Assembly (NCBI GenBank): GCA_920105625.2
Contig: OV050030.1
Coordinates: forward strand, 315,257,289 to 315,321,288
DNA length: 64,000 nt
DNA from: Clusia tigrina
Lineage: Eukaryota; Arthropoda; Insecta; Diptera; Clusiidae
Reading direction: 5' to 3'
Position numbers and translations under genes: made by a program. The notes under the pieces were generated by a model. The model searched no databases, was not told the origin of the DNA, and saw nothing but the letters and a program-made list of their open reading frames with translations. Shown here piece after piece: positions 1 through 10,189 of this stretch (position 1 is the stretch's first letter; each line of letters begins with the position of its first letter).

Positions 1-1
1 G

Positions 2-1366
2 GAATACGGGATTGATTATTTGGAGACTTTTAGTCCTGTGGCCAAGTTTACGTCGATAAGGGCTATCCTTTGTATAGCGGCAACGGAACAATTGAAATGG
101 AAGCAGTTTGACATCAAAACAGCTTTTTTGTATGGTGACATCCAGGAAGATATTTACGTTCATCAACCTGAAGGATATTCAGACAACACGGGGCGAGTTT
201 GTAAATTGCTGAAAAGTTTATATGGATTAAAACAAGCCTCAAGATGTTGGAATAAGACTTTTTCAACAATGCTTAAAAAATTCAGTCTGGTGGCAAGTAA
301 AGCTGATAATTGCGTCTTCACTAACAAAGCTGGTGCAAAAAGATTGCTAATGGCTATTTACATCGATGATGGGCTAGTTGCGGCAGAAGATGAGGCAGAC
401 ATAGATAAGCTTTTAGCATTCCTAAAGCATTCATTCAGCATAAAAGTGTTCGAGGCTAGACATTTCCTTGGACTAGAAATTCGACAGTTGGCAGATGGCA
501 GTCTACATGTAAACCAACATGGTTATGCAGAAAAGTTAATGAAGAAGTTCAACATGGATCAAGCCGATCCAGTTAGTACGCCCTGCGATATTTCGACAAC
601 TGGGCTAACATTCGCTGATGGTGCAGCAGTGTCGAGCTATCCGTATAGACAGGCGGTTGGTAGTTTGATGTATTTAATGCTAGCAACGCGACCAGACATA
701 AGTTTTGCCGTTGGGTACGCTAGCAGATACCTGGAAAACCCGACAAATGCACATGTGAATGTCGTAAAGCGAATTTTCAAATATTTGAATGGCACAAAAG
801 GGTATGGTATACTTTTTCCAACAAAAGGTTCCCTTGTTTTAAATTGTTTTAGCGATGCCGACTATGCTGGTGACGTCACTACAAGAAAATCAACCAGTGG
901 ACTTGTTATTATGGTGGGTTCAACGTGCATTGCATGGGCATCACAGAGACAACGCTGCGTTGCATTGTCTAGTACCGAATCTGAATTTGTGGCAAGCTGC
1001 CAGGCCGTCAAAGAGCTTATGTGGATAAAACAACTTTTACGTGATATACTTCCTGACGAATACCCAGAGACTAATCTGAATATGGACAATCAAGGAGCTA
1101 TTCGATTAATTAAAAATCCAGAATATCATAAGCGAACAAAACATATTGATGTAAAATTTAATTTTATTAGAGAAGAATATGAAAGCAATCTGTTTAATAT
1201 TAATTATGTTTCATCAAATCAGCAAGTGGCAGATATTTTTACAAAGCCCTTAGTAAAAGAAAAATTTGTGCGTTTTAGACAACTCATGAATATTATTGAA
1301 TTAAAAAAAAAAAAAACTAAGATATTAATGAATCCTAAAAAGAAAAGGAAAAGAATTTATTTTTGA
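2..1366 (+). CDS. Copia reverse transcriptase-RNase H, unit 0 (partial at window edge)
   Basis: The open frame runs in from the window edge. It carries the Copia RT signature FDIKTAFLYG, the catalytic YIDD box, and RNase H acidic motifs SDADYAGD, STESEF and DNQGAI, then the conserved VADIFTKPL tail. The enzyme would copy the element RNA into cDNA in a cytoplasmic particle. Variants: Thr and Arg codons at 924 and 954, T at 1042, Ser codon at 1184-1186. The same combination recurs in the unit at 21902-23311. The end of the ORF is a lysine-rich tail encoded by an A-run. Confidence 0.93.
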   Translation, partial: EYGIDYLETFSPVAKFTSIRAILCIAATEQLKWKQFDIKTAFLYGDIQEDIYVHQPEGYSDNTGRVCKLLKSLYGLKQASRCWNKTFSTMLKKFSLVASKADNCVFTNKAGAKRLLMAIYIDDGLVAAEDEADIDKLLAFLKHSFSIKVFEARHFLGLEIRQLADGSLHVNQHGYAEKLMKKFNMDQADPVSTPCDISTTGLTFADGAAVSSYPYRQAVGSLMYLMLATRPDISFAVGYASRYLENPTNAHVNVVKRIFKYLNGTKGYGILFPTKGSLVLNCFSDADYAGDVTTRKSTSGLVIMVGSTCIAWASQRQRCVALSSTESEFVASCQAVKELMWIKQLLRDILPDEYPETNLNMDNQGAIRLIKNPEYHKRTKHIDVKFNFIREEYESNLFNINYVSSNQQVADIFTKPLVKEKFVRFRQLMNIIELKKKKTKILMNPKKKRKRIYF

Positions 1367-1400
1367 TTTAATATTTTGAAATTAAAATGAAATGTATGAT

Positions 1401-1411
1401 AAAAGTGGGAG
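1401..1411 (+). promoter_or_regulatory. Polypurine tract of the Copia unit
   Basis: The purine run AAAAGTGGGAG lies immediately upstream of the LTR start TGTTAACA. This is the usual position of the plus-strand primer for LTR-element reverse transcription. It recurs at the same offset in each unit. Confidence 0.8.
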
Positions 1412-1586
1412 TGTTAACAATATTTATCACATTATATCCCACTGTGTTTACCTCCAATACTTCTACTGTATTTACTTCCAATACTTCTTTACTTAAGTAC
1501 ACACATGCTACATGTACAAACATATGTATACTATTAATAAAGTTAGTTCTCTACAAACACTCAAACCTTTCGGTCTAGTTTTATGA
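1412..1586 (+). repeat. Copia LTR, shared between units 0 and 1
   Basis: The left edge is set by the polypurine tract followed by TGTTAACAATA. The right edge is set only by the primer-binding site starting at 1587 and may be up to about 15 bp too long, since no second outer LTR exists for alignment. The length of about 175 bp is short for insect Copia. A polyadenylation signal AATAAA is at 1536-1541. An imperfect direct repeat of about 21 bp (core CCAATACTTCT) lies in the middle. Confidence 0.8.
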
Positions 1587-1600
1587 GGTTATGGGCCCAG
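1587..1600 (+). promoter_or_regulatory. Primer-binding site for an initiator tRNA-Met half molecule
   Basis: GGTTATGGGCCCAG is complementary to the anticodon-stem region of insect initiator tRNA-Met and equals the primer site known from Drosophila copia, which primes from an internal tRNA fragment rather than the 3' CCA end. It follows the LTR directly. The same site recurs at the same offset after each LTR (5976, 10365, 14754, 19143, 23532, 27921, 32310, 36700). The stretch from here to 1708 is an untranslated leader rich in AAAGT repeats. Confidence 0.88.
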
Positions 1601-1708
1601 ACACGAAAGTAAAGTTAAAGTAAAGTTTTTTTTTGGAAATTATCTGGACAGAACGTAAAGTTTTTGATAATTGTTATTTACAAAAAAATTTAAATCAAAA
1701 AAAACAAC

Positions 1709-2509
1709 ATGGAAAGCAATTTGGCAAGAATTGAAAAATTAGAAAGAGCTGACCAATGGAATATGTGGCGTTTTCAAATTAAGGTAATTCTGAACGCAGG
1801 TGACTTGTGGCAGTGTATATCTGATGAACCAATCACGGTAGCTGCGGGTACAAATGCCGGGGCAGGAGCTGATAATAAAACTGTAGGTGAACCCAGGGGC
1901 GTGGTACGGGATGCGAAGTGGTTGAGAAGTGATAGCAAGGCTCAACAAATTATCGTATTGTCAGTTGGACAGCAACCACTTCAGCATATAATGAATTGCA
2001 AGACAGCAAAAGAAATGTGGCAAAAACTCGAAAACGTGTACGAATGTAAATCCGCGTCGACTGTACACAGGTTACAACAAAAATTCTACAGTTTTGAAAA
2101 AGACCCTGAGGATGATGTTGCTTTACATATTTCAAAGCTGGAATCGCTTGTGTCGCAGCTGAAGGATGTTGGTGAAGCTGTTTCATCATCAATGGTAATA
2201 ACAAAAATATTGATGACTCTTCCTTCGAGTTTCTCTCATTTTTACAGTGCATGGGAGTCGACGAGCCCTGAGCAACAGACGTTAGAAAATTTAACAGCGA
2301 GACTTGTGCTAGAAGAAGTTCGTATGAAGGCAAAGGTATGGATAGCGGCAATGCTCTTTTTGCAAAACAAAAGGCACACTCACAAAAATTTAAAAACAAC
2401 AATAACAATGCAGATGGTAAGTCTGGAAGATGTTTTTATTGCAAAAAGCCAGGGCACTGGAAACGTAACTGTAAAGCAAGAAAGAAGCAAACTGGTGAAG
2501 ATCAAATGA
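1709..2509 (+). CDS. Copia Gag, unit 1 (frame changes before the zinc knuckle)
   Basis: Gag would form the cytoplasmic particle that packages element RNA. The ORF starts at the first ATG of the leader (MESNLARIEKL) and shows the Copia Gag layout: an early tryptophan-rich segment (DQWNMWRF, residues 16-22) and a central helical region with EMWQKLENVYE. Residues after about 210 do not look like Gag. The natural continuation, including the CCHC zinc knuckle, lies in the -1 frame from 2338, so the frames overlap by 172 nt. A T TTA AAA heptamer in the Gag frame at 2389-2395 could in principle slip -1, but the Gag-like sequence already sits in the other frame upstream of it, which favours a mutation near 2336. 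C at 1696 and the GCT codon ending at 1750 match unit 6. Confidence 0.88.
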   Translation: MESNLARIEKLERADQWNMWRFQIKVILNAGDLWQCISDEPITVAAGTNAGAGADNKTVGEPRGVVRDAKWLRSDSKAQQIIVLSVGQQPLQHIMNCKTAKEMWQKLENVYECKSASTVHRLQQKFYSFEKDPEDDVALHISKLESLVSQLKDVGEAVSSSMVITKILMTLPSSFSHFYSAWESTSPEQQTLENLTARLVLEEVRMKAKVWIAAMLFLQNKRHTHKNLKTTITMQMVSLEDVFIAKSQGTGNVTVKQERSKLVKIK

Positions 2510-3345
2510 AAGGCAGTGCATTTGTGTGTGAAGCGGAGGCGGCAAAAAGCATAGACGAAAAAGACGAATGGTATGTGGATTCGGGCGCAAGCGACCACAT
2601 GATGAAAAACAAAAACTGGTTTGTCACTTACCAGCCATTTGATGTGGCTATGGATATTCGTTTGGGCAAAAACAACACTATTAAAGCTTATGGCAGAGGT
2701 GCGATCAACATAAAATCGTACAACAACAACAAATGGATATGCAATCATTTAGCTAATGTGTTGTATGTACCAGAGCTTCGTTTGAATTTATTTTCGACAA
2801 TTAGCGCGATGGATAAAGGGCTTCAAATGACATCGAATCATCAACGATGTGTTTTCTTAAAGAATGGAACTGCAGTGCTAGTGGGAGTTCGCGTTGATAA
2901 ATTTTACAAACTGATTATTAAAATTGATTTACCATCAAAACAAGTTGATAATTTTGTATTCTATACGAAAAGTAACGTACGTCCTATAAGTGAATGGCAC
3001 AACAAATTGGCGCATCAAAACTTAGATCACTGTAAACGATTTCTTAAAAAAATTGGCATGCCTTATTCCGATGAAGACGATAATTTTTGTGATGCTTGTG
3101 TTTTAGGAAAACAGCATCGAACGCCCTTTCCAATCAGTAAGAGCAAAACATCAGATGTTGGAGAAATTGTTCATGCGGATGTCTGTGGACCGATGGAGAA
3201 GATTTCAGTTGGTGGATCGAAATACTTTCTTTTGCTAAAAGATGATTTTTCGCATTATCGAAAAGTATATTTTATTGAAGAAAAAAGTGAAGTCTTAAAG
3301 TACTTGGAACGATACACTGGCGACGTTCAAATTGAAACGGGATGA
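2338..3345 (+). CDS. Copia zinc knuckle, protease and integrase N-half, unit 1
   Basis: In order: the CCHC knuckle CFYCKKPGHWKRNC (ORF residues 32-45) that binds RNA; the aspartic protease active site YVDSGASDH (Asp about 81); the integrase HHCC zinc-binding region from about residue 221 (WHNKLAH ... CDACVLGKQH); and the first catalytic Asp of integrase in HADVCGPM (about 281). The frame ends at an in-frame TGA (3343-3345) in the middle of the integrase core. Homologous sequence continues in the same frame immediately after it. The same TGA is present in all nine copies, so the protein is split in every unit. There is no natural start at 2338; the product would be reached only through Gag. 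Confidence 0.9.
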   Translation: MDSGNALFAKQKAHSQKFKNNNNNADGKSGRCFYCKKPGHWKRNCKARKKQTGEDQMKGSAFVCEAEAAKSIDEKDEWYVDSGASDHMMKNKNWFVTYQPFDVAMDIRLGKNNTIKAYGRGAINIKSYNNNKWICNHLANVLYVPELRLNLFSTISAMDKGLQMTSNHQRCVFLKNGTAVLVGVRVDKFYKLIIKIDLPSKQVDNFVFYTKSNVRPISEWHNKLAHQNLDHCKRFLKKIGMPYSDEDDNFCDACVLGKQHRTPFPISKSKTSDVGEIVHADVCGPMEKISVGGSKYFLLLKDDFSHYRKVYFIEEKSEVLKYLERYTGDVQIETG

Positions 3346-3840
3346 AAAATCAAAATACTTCGTTCGGATAATGGACTTGAATTTATAAACAAAAATGTGG
3401 ATTCACTACTGAGAAAAAATTGTATAACTCATCACAAAACGGTGCCATATAATCCAGAACAAAATGGATCTGCTGAACGTGAAATGCGTACTATTGTTGA
3501 ATTAGCAAGAACAATGATAAATGCTAAGAATCTGGACAAAAAGTTTTGGGCGGAGGCTGTTAATTGTGCTGTATACGTATTAAACAGAACAGGAACTACT
3601 TCGCAAAAAGGAATAACACCTTTTGAGCTGTGGTTTGGTAAGCAACCTAAAATAGACAATTTGCACGTTTTCGGCACGGAGGCATTTATTCATGTACCGA
3701 AGCAAAAGCGATTGAAGTGGGATGCTAAATCCCAGAAAGGAATATTCGTTGGATATGCAGACGATATTAAGGGATTGAGAGTATACAATTCAAGAACAAA
3801 CAAGGTGGACCTTTTCCCGAGACATCGCATTCAAAAATGA
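3346..3840 (+). pseudogene. Copia integrase C-half, unit 1 (between a stop and a frameshift)
   Basis: This continues integrase in the same frame as the preceding segment after the TGA. It holds the second catalytic Asp in LRSDNGLEF and the catalytic Glu in NPEQNGSAERE, then the conserved FELWFGKQP and GIFVGYADD blocks. A 1-nt length change around 3812-3822 throws the frame, and translation ends at 3840. In unit 9 the equivalent position is 1 nt shorter and the frame runs on through SRDVAFKNEF, the usual Copia continuation. The break is therefore derived, not ancestral. A substitution at 3824 (A) is private to this unit. Confidence 0.88.
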
Positions 3841-4345
3841 ATTTGGAAAATCATCAGAAGCTGTGATGGATTTATCTACTGAGGATGCAGAACAAAATGA
3901 AGAAATGGCGAATGGTATAAAGCATCAACAATCAGAATCTTTGGAAAACAGTGATGATGAGGTATTCTGTGAAAGTCTTCCATTCTCAGATATCGACGTG
4001 CCGGGTGCTGAACAAAGACCTGAACCTGAGCAAAGTTTTATAAGTGACAGACTACGTAGTAAATCGACGAATCTCGACGTAAACAACGGTAACCAGCATA
4101 GCCAATCTGAATCGCCTAACGCATTTCTAGCTGAGGGACACCTTTTTATGGCGAGCAGCCAAACCCCAACGAATTATCAGCATGCAAGAAGCTGCAAAGA
4201 AGCCAAAGAATGGAAACAGGCAATGGATGAGGAAATCAATTCACTCAATGGCAACAAAACGTGGTTTTTGACTGAACTACCAAAAAAAGCTAAAGTCATC
4301 AGCACAAGATGGGTATACACGATCAAAGATACTACTGAAAATTAA
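3841..4345 (+). pseudogene. Copia integrase-RT linker, unit 1
   Basis: An acidic, low-complexity linker (LSTEDAEQNEEMANG, then repeated Ser/Glu/Pro) leads into the start of the RT domain (KEAKEWKQAMDEEINSL, ISTRWVYTIK). The frame is the one reached after the upstream frameshift. An in-frame TAA at 4343-4345 separates it from the rest of RT, whose sequence resumes at once in the same frame (KRYKARLVAR). The TAA is present in every unit where the site survives. Confidence 0.85.
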
Positions 4346-5755
4346 GAAAAACGATACAAAGCAAGATTAGTAGCTCGTAGATTTACTCAGGAATACGGGA
4401 TTGATTATTTGGAGACTTTTAGTCCTGTGGCCAAGTTTACGTCGATAAGGGCTATCCTTTGTATAGCGGCAACGGAACAATTGAAATGGAAGCAGTTTGA
4501 CATCAAAACAGCTTTTTTGTATGGTGACATCCAGGAAGATATTTACGTTCATCAACCTGAAGGATATTCAGACAACACGGGGCGAGTTTGTAAATTGCTG
4601 AAAAGTTTATATGGATTAAAACAAGCCTCAAGATGTTGGAATAAGACTTTTTCAACAATGCTTAAAAAATTCAGTCTGGTGGCAAGTAAAGCTGATAATT
4701 GCGTCTTCACTAACAAAGCTGGTGCAAAAAGATTGCTAATGGCTATTTACATCGATGATCGGCTAGTTGCGCCAGAAGATGAGGCAGACATAGATAAGCT
4801 TTTAGCATTCCTAAAGCATTCATTCAGCATAAAAGTGTTCGAGGCTAGACATTTCCTTGGACTAGAAATTCGACAGTTGGCAGATGGCAGTCTACATGTA
4901 AACCAACATGGTTATGCAGAAAAGTTAATGAAGAAGTTCAACATGGATCAAGCCGATCCAGTTAGTACGCCCTGCGATATTTCGACAACTGGGCTAACAT
5001 TCGCTGATGGTGCAGCAGTGTCGAGCTATCCGTATAGACAGGCGGTTGGTAGTTTGATGTATTTAATGCTAGCAACGCGACCAGACATAAGTTTTGCCGT
5101 TGGGTACGCTAGCAGATACCTGGAAAACCCGACAAATGCACATGTGAATGTCGTAAAGCGAATTTTCAAATATTTGAATGGCACAAAAGGGTATGGTATA
5201 CTTTTTCCAACAAAAGGTTCCCTTGTTTTAAATTGTTTTAGCGATGCCGACTATGCTGGTGACGTCACTACAAGAAAATCAACCAGTGGACTTGTTATTA
5301 TGGTGGGTTCAACGTGCATTGCATGGGCATCACAGAGACAACGCTGCGTTGCATTGTCTAGTACCGAATCTGAATTTGTGGCAAGCTGCCAGGCCGTCAA
5401 AGAGCTTATGTGGATAAAACAACTTTTACGCGATATACTTCCTGACGAATACCCAGAGACTAATCTGAATATGGACAATCAAGGAGCTATTCGATTAATT
5501 AAAAATCCAGAATATCATAAGCGAACAAAACATATTGATGTAAAATTTAATTTTATTAGAGAAGAATATGAAAACAATCTGTTTAATATTAATTATGTTT
5601 CATCAAATCAGCAAGTGGCAGATATTTTTACAAAGCCCTTAGTAAAAGAAAAATTTGTGCGTTTTAGACAACTCATGAATATTATTGAATTAAAAAAAAA
5701 AAAAACTAAGATATTAATGAATCCTAAAAAGAAAAGGAAAAGAATTTATTTTTGA
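4346..5755 (+). CDS. Copia reverse transcriptase-RNase H, unit 1
   Basis: The open frame follows the TAA. RT motifs and all RNase H acidic residues are present. Two substitutions private to this unit flank the catalytic box: the residue after YIDD is Arg (codon 4760-4762) instead of Gly, and a nearby Ala is Pro (change at 4772). Other variants: Thr/Arg at the 924/954-equivalent sites, C at 5431, Asn at 5573-5575. This combination matches unit 6 except for the private changes. Confidence 0.92.
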   Translation, partial: EKRYKARLVARRFTQEYGIDYLETFSPVAKFTSIRAILCIAATEQLKWKQFDIKTAFLYGDIQEDIYVHQPEGYSDNTGRVCKLLKSLYGLKQASRCWNKTFSTMLKKFSLVASKADNCVFTNKAGAKRLLMAIYIDDRLVAPEDEADIDKLLAFLKHSFSIKVFEARHFLGLEIRQLADGSLHVNQHGYAEKLMKKFNMDQADPVSTPCDISTTGLTFADGAAVSSYPYRQAVGSLMYLMLATRPDISFAVGYASRYLENPTNAHVNVVKRIFKYLNGTKGYGILFPTKGSLVLNCFSDADYAGDVTTRKSTSGLVIMVGSTCIAWASQRQRCVALSSTESEFVASCQAVKELMWIKQLLRDILPDEYPETNLNMDNQGAIRLIKNPEYHKRTKHIDVKFNFIREEYENNLFNINYVSSNQQVADIFTKPLVKEKFVRFRQLMNIIELKKKKTKILMNPKKKRKRIYF

Positions 5756-5800
5756 TTTAATATTTTGAAATTAAAATGAAATGTATGATAAAAGTGGGAG

Positions 5801-5975
5801 TGTTAACAATATTTATCACATTATATCCCACTGTGTTTACCTCCAATACTTCTACTGTATTTACTTCCAATACTTCTTTACTTAAGTACACACATGCTAC
5901 ATGTACAAACATATGTATACTATTAATAAAGTTAGTTCTCTACAAACACTCAAACCTTTCGGTCTAGTTTTATGA
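5801..5975 (+). repeat. Copia LTR between units 1 and 2
   Basis: Same TGTTAACA start after the polypurine tract and same AATAAA signal, 4389 bp after the preceding LTR. Confidence 0.8.
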
Positions 5976-6097
5976 GGTTATGGGCCCAGACACGAAAGTA
6001 AAGTTAAAGTAAAGTTTTTTTTTGGAAATTATCTGGACAGAACGTAAAGTTTTTGATAATTGTTATTTACAAAAAAATTTAAATTAAAAAAAACAAC

Positions 6098-8734
6098 ATG
6101 GAAAGCAATTTGGCAAGAATTGAAAAATTAGAAAGAGCTGACCAATGGAATATGTGGCGTTTTCAAATTAAGGTAATTCTGAACGCAGGTGACTTGTGGC
6201 AGTGTATATCTGATGAACCAATCACGGTAGCTGCGGGTACAAATGCCGGGGCAGGAGCTGATAATAAAACTGTAGGTGAACCCAGGGGCGTGGTACGGGA
6301 TGCGAAGTGGTTGAGAAGTGATAGCAAGGCTCAACAAATTATCGTATTGTCAGTTGGACAGCAACCACTTCAGCATATAATGAATTGCAAGACAGCAAAA
6401 GAAATGTGGCAAAAACTCGAAAACGTGTACGAATGTAAATCCGCGTCGACTGTACACAGGTTACAACAAAAATTCTACAGTTTTGAAAAAGACCCTGAGG
6501 ATGATGTTGCTTTACATATTTCAAAGCTGGAATCGCTTGTGTCGCAGCTGAAGGATGTTGGTGAAGCTGTTTCATCATCAATGGTAATAACAAAAATATT
6601 GATGACTCTTCCTTCGAGTTTCTCTCATTTTTACAGTGCATGGGAGTCGACGAGCCCTGAGCAACAGACGTTAGAAAATTTAACAGCGAGACTTGTGCTA
6701 GAAGAAGTTCGTATGAAGGCAAAGGTATGGATAGCGGCAATGCTCTTTTTGCAAAACAAAAGGCACACTCACAAAAATTTAAAAACAACAATAACAATGC
6801 AGATGGTAAGTCTGGAAGATGTTTTTATTGCAAAAAGCCAGGGCACTGGAAACGTAACTGTAAAGCAAGAAAGAAGCAAACTGGTGAAGATCAAATGAAA
6901 GGCAGTGCATTTGTGTGTGAAGCGGAGGCGGCAAAAAGCATAGACGAAAAAGACGAATGGTATGTGGATTCGGGCGCAAGCGACCACATGATGAAAAACA
7001 AAAACTGGTTTGTCACTTACCAGCCATTTGATGTGGCTATGGATATTCGTTTGGGCAAAAACAACACTATTAAAGCTTATGGCAGAGGTGCGATCAACAT
7101 AAAATCGTACAACAACAACAAATGGATATGCAATCATTTAGCTAATGTGTTGTATGTACCAGAGCTTCGTTTGAATTTATTTTCGACAATTAGCGCGATG
7201 GATAAAGGGCTTCAAATGACATCGAATCATCAACGATGTGTTTTCTTAAAGAATGGAACTGCAGTGCTAGTGGGAGTTCGCGTTGATAAATTTTACAAAC
7301 TGATTATTAAAATTGATTTACCATCAAAACAAGTTGATAATTTTGTATTCTATACGAAAAGTAACGTACGTCCTATAAGTGAATGGCACAACAAATTGGC
7401 GCATCAAAACTTAGATCACTGTAAACGATTTCTTAAAAAAATTGGCATGCCTTATTCCGATGAAGACGATAATTTTTGTGATGCTTGTGTTTTAGGAAAA
7501 CAGCATCGAACGCCCTTTCCAATCAGTAAGAGCAAAACATCAGATGTTGGAGAAATTGTTCATGCGGATGTCTGTGGACCGATGGAGAAGATTTCAGTTG
7601 GTGGATCGAAATACTTTCTTTTGCTAAAAGATGATTTTTCGCATTATCGAAAAGTATATTTTATTGAAGAAAAAAGTGAAGTCTTAAAGTACTTGGAACG
7701 ATACACTGGCGACGTTCAAATTGAAACGGGATGAAAAATCAAAATACTTCGTTCGGATAATGGACTTGAATTTATAAACAAAAATGTGGATTCACTACTG
7801 AGAAAAAATTGTATAACTCATCACAAAACGGTGCCATATAATCCAGAACAAAATGGATCTGCTGAACGTGAAATGCGTACTATTGTTGAATTAGCAAGAA
7901 CAATGATAAATGCTAAGAATCTGGACAAAAAGTTTTGGGCGGAGGCTGTTAATTGTGCTGTATACGTATTAAACAGAACAGGAACTACTTCGCAAAAAGG
8001 AATAACACCTTTTGAGCTGTGGTTTGGTAAGCAACCTAAAATAGACAATTTGCACGTTTTCGGCACGGAGGCATTTATTCATGTACCGAAGCAAAAGCGA
8101 TTGAAGTGGGATGCTAAATCCCAGAAAGGAATATTCGTTGGATATGCAGACGATATTAAGGGATTGAGAGTATACAATTCAAGAACAAACAAGGTGGACC
8201 TTTTCCCGAGACGTCGCATTCAAAAATGAATTTGGAAAATCATCAGAAGCTGTGATGGATTTATCTACTGAGGATGCAGAACAAAATGAAGAAATGGCGA
8301 ATGGTATAAAGCATCAACAATCAGAATCTTTGGAAAACAGTGATGATGAGGTATTCTGTGAAAGTCTTCCATTCTCAGATATCGACGTGCCGGGTGCTGA
8401 ACAAAGACCTGAACCTGAGCAAAGTTTTATAAGTGACAGACTACGTAGTAAATCGACGAATCTCGACGTAAACAACGGTAACCAGCATAGCCAATCTGAA
8501 TCGCCTAACGCATTTCTAGCTGAGGGACACCTTTTTATGGCGAGCAGCCAAACCCCAACGAATTATCAGCATGCAAGAAGCTGCAAAGAAGCCAAAGAAT
8601 GGAAACAGGCAATGGATGAGGAAATCAATTCACTCAATGGCAACAAAACGTGGTTTTTGACTGAACTACCAAAAAAAGCTAAAGTCATCAGCACAAGATG
8701 GGTATACACGATCAAAGATACTACTGAAAATTAA
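6098..8734 (+). pseudogene. Copia gag-protease-integrase, unit 2
   Basis: The Gag ORF is 6098-6898; zinc knuckle, protease and integrase start are 6727-7734; the integrase remainder is to 8229; the linker is 8252-8734. All four shared breaks are present at the same offsets. The leader variant at 6085 is T. Confidence 0.92.
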
Positions 8735-10144
8735 GAAAAACGATACAAAGCAAGATTAGTAGCTCGTAGATTTACTCAGGAATACGGGATTGATTATTTG
8801 GAGACTTTTAGTCCTGTGGCCAAGTTTACGTCGATAAGGGCTATCCTTTGTATAGCGGCAACGGAACAATTGAAATGGAAGCAGTTTGACATCAAAACAG
8901 CTTTTTTGTATGGTGACATCCAGGAAGATATTTACGTTCATCAACCTGAAGGATATTCAGACAACACGGGGCGAGTTTGTAAATTGCTGAAAAGTTTATA
9001 TGGATTAAAACAAGCCTCAAGATGTTGGAATAAGACTTTTTCAACAATGCTTAAAAAATTCAGTCTGGTGGCAAGTAAAGCTGATAATTGCGTCTTCACT
9101 AACAAAGCTGGTGCAAAAAGATTGCTAATGGCTATTTACATCGATGATGGGCTAGTTGCGGCAGAAGATGAGGCAGACATAGATAAGCTTTTAGCATTCC
9201 TAAAGCATTCATTCAGCATAAAAGTGTTCGAGGCTAGACATTTCCTTGGACTAGAAATTCGACAGTTGGCAGATGGCAGTCTACATGTAAACCAACATGG
9301 TTATGCAGAAAAGTTAATGAAGAAGTTCAACATGGATCAAGCCGATCCAGTTAGTACGCCCTGCGATATTTCGACAACTGGGCTAACATTCGCTGATGGT
9401 GCAGCAGTGTCGAGCTATCCGTATAGACAGGCGGTTGGTAGTTTGATGTATTTAATGCTAGCAACGCGACCAGACATAAGTTTTGCCGTTGGGTACGCTA
9501 GCAGATACCTGGAAAACCCGACAAATGCACATGTGAATGTCGTAAAGCGAATTTTCAAATATTTGAATGGCACAAAAGGGTATGGTATACTTTTTCCAAC
9601 AAAAGGTTCCCTTGTTTTAAATTGTTTTAGCGATGCCGACTATGCTGGTGACGTCACTACAAGAAAATCAACCAGTGGACTTGTTATTATGGTGGGTTCA
9701 ATGTGCATTGCATGGGCATCACAGAGACAACTCTGCGTTGCATTGTCTAGTACCGAATCTGAATTTGTGGCAAGCTGCCAGGCCGTCAAAGAGCTTATGT
9801 GGATAAAACAACTTTTACGCGATATACTTCCTGACGAATACCCAGAGACTAATCTGAATATGGACAATCAAGGAGCTATTCGATTAATTAAAAATCCAGA
9901 ATATCATAAGCGAACAAAACATATTGATGTAAAATTTAATTTTATTAGAGAAGAATATGAAAGCAATCTGTTTAATATTAATTATGTTTCATCAAATCAG
10001 CAAGTGGCAGATATTTTTACAAAGCCCTTAGTAAAAGAAAAATTTGTGCGTTTTAGACAACTCATGAATATTATTGAATTAAAAAAAAAAAAAACTAAGA
10101 TATTAATGAATCCTAAAAAGAAAAGGAAAAGAATTTATTTTTGA
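8735..10144 (+). CDS. Copia reverse transcriptase-RNase H, unit 2
   Basis: The frame is open with YIDD and full RNase H motifs. First of three adjacent units with Met (9702) and Leu (9732) codons in the RNase H segment near MVGSMCIAW, together with C at the 1042-equivalent and Ser at the 1185-equivalent site. Confidence 0.92.
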   Translation, partial: EKRYKARLVARRFTQEYGIDYLETFSPVAKFTSIRAILCIAATEQLKWKQFDIKTAFLYGDIQEDIYVHQPEGYSDNTGRVCKLLKSLYGLKQASRCWNKTFSTMLKKFSLVASKADNCVFTNKAGAKRLLMAIYIDDGLVAAEDEADIDKLLAFLKHSFSIKVFEARHFLGLEIRQLADGSLHVNQHGYAEKLMKKFNMDQADPVSTPCDISTTGLTFADGAAVSSYPYRQAVGSLMYLMLATRPDISFAVGYASRYLENPTNAHVNVVKRIFKYLNGTKGYGILFPTKGSLVLNCFSDADYAGDVTTRKSTSGLVIMVGSMCIAWASQRQLCVALSSTESEFVASCQAVKELMWIKQLLRDILPDEYPETNLNMDNQGAIRLIKNPEYHKRTKHIDVKFNFIREEYESNLFNINYVSSNQQVADIFTKPLVKEKFVRFRQLMNIIELKKKKTKILMNPKKKRKRIYF

Positions 10145-10189
10145 TTTAATATTTTGAAATTAAAATGAAATGTATGATAAAAGTGGGAG

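Noticed and set aside
1387..1578. A 63-codon plus-strand frame over the Copia LTR
   Set aside because: It spans the polypurine tract, the LTR and its polyadenylation signal; no protein-like features, and position is explained by the LTR.
1587..1600. A tRNA gene, because of the match to initiator tRNA-Met
   Set aside because: Only 14 nt match, in the antisense sense expected of a primer-binding site; no cloverleaf around it.
1950..2408. Minus-strand open frames of 60-152 codons repeated in every Copia unit
   Set aside because: They overlap gag, protease, integrase or RT in antisense, show no domain, and recur only because the unit recurs.
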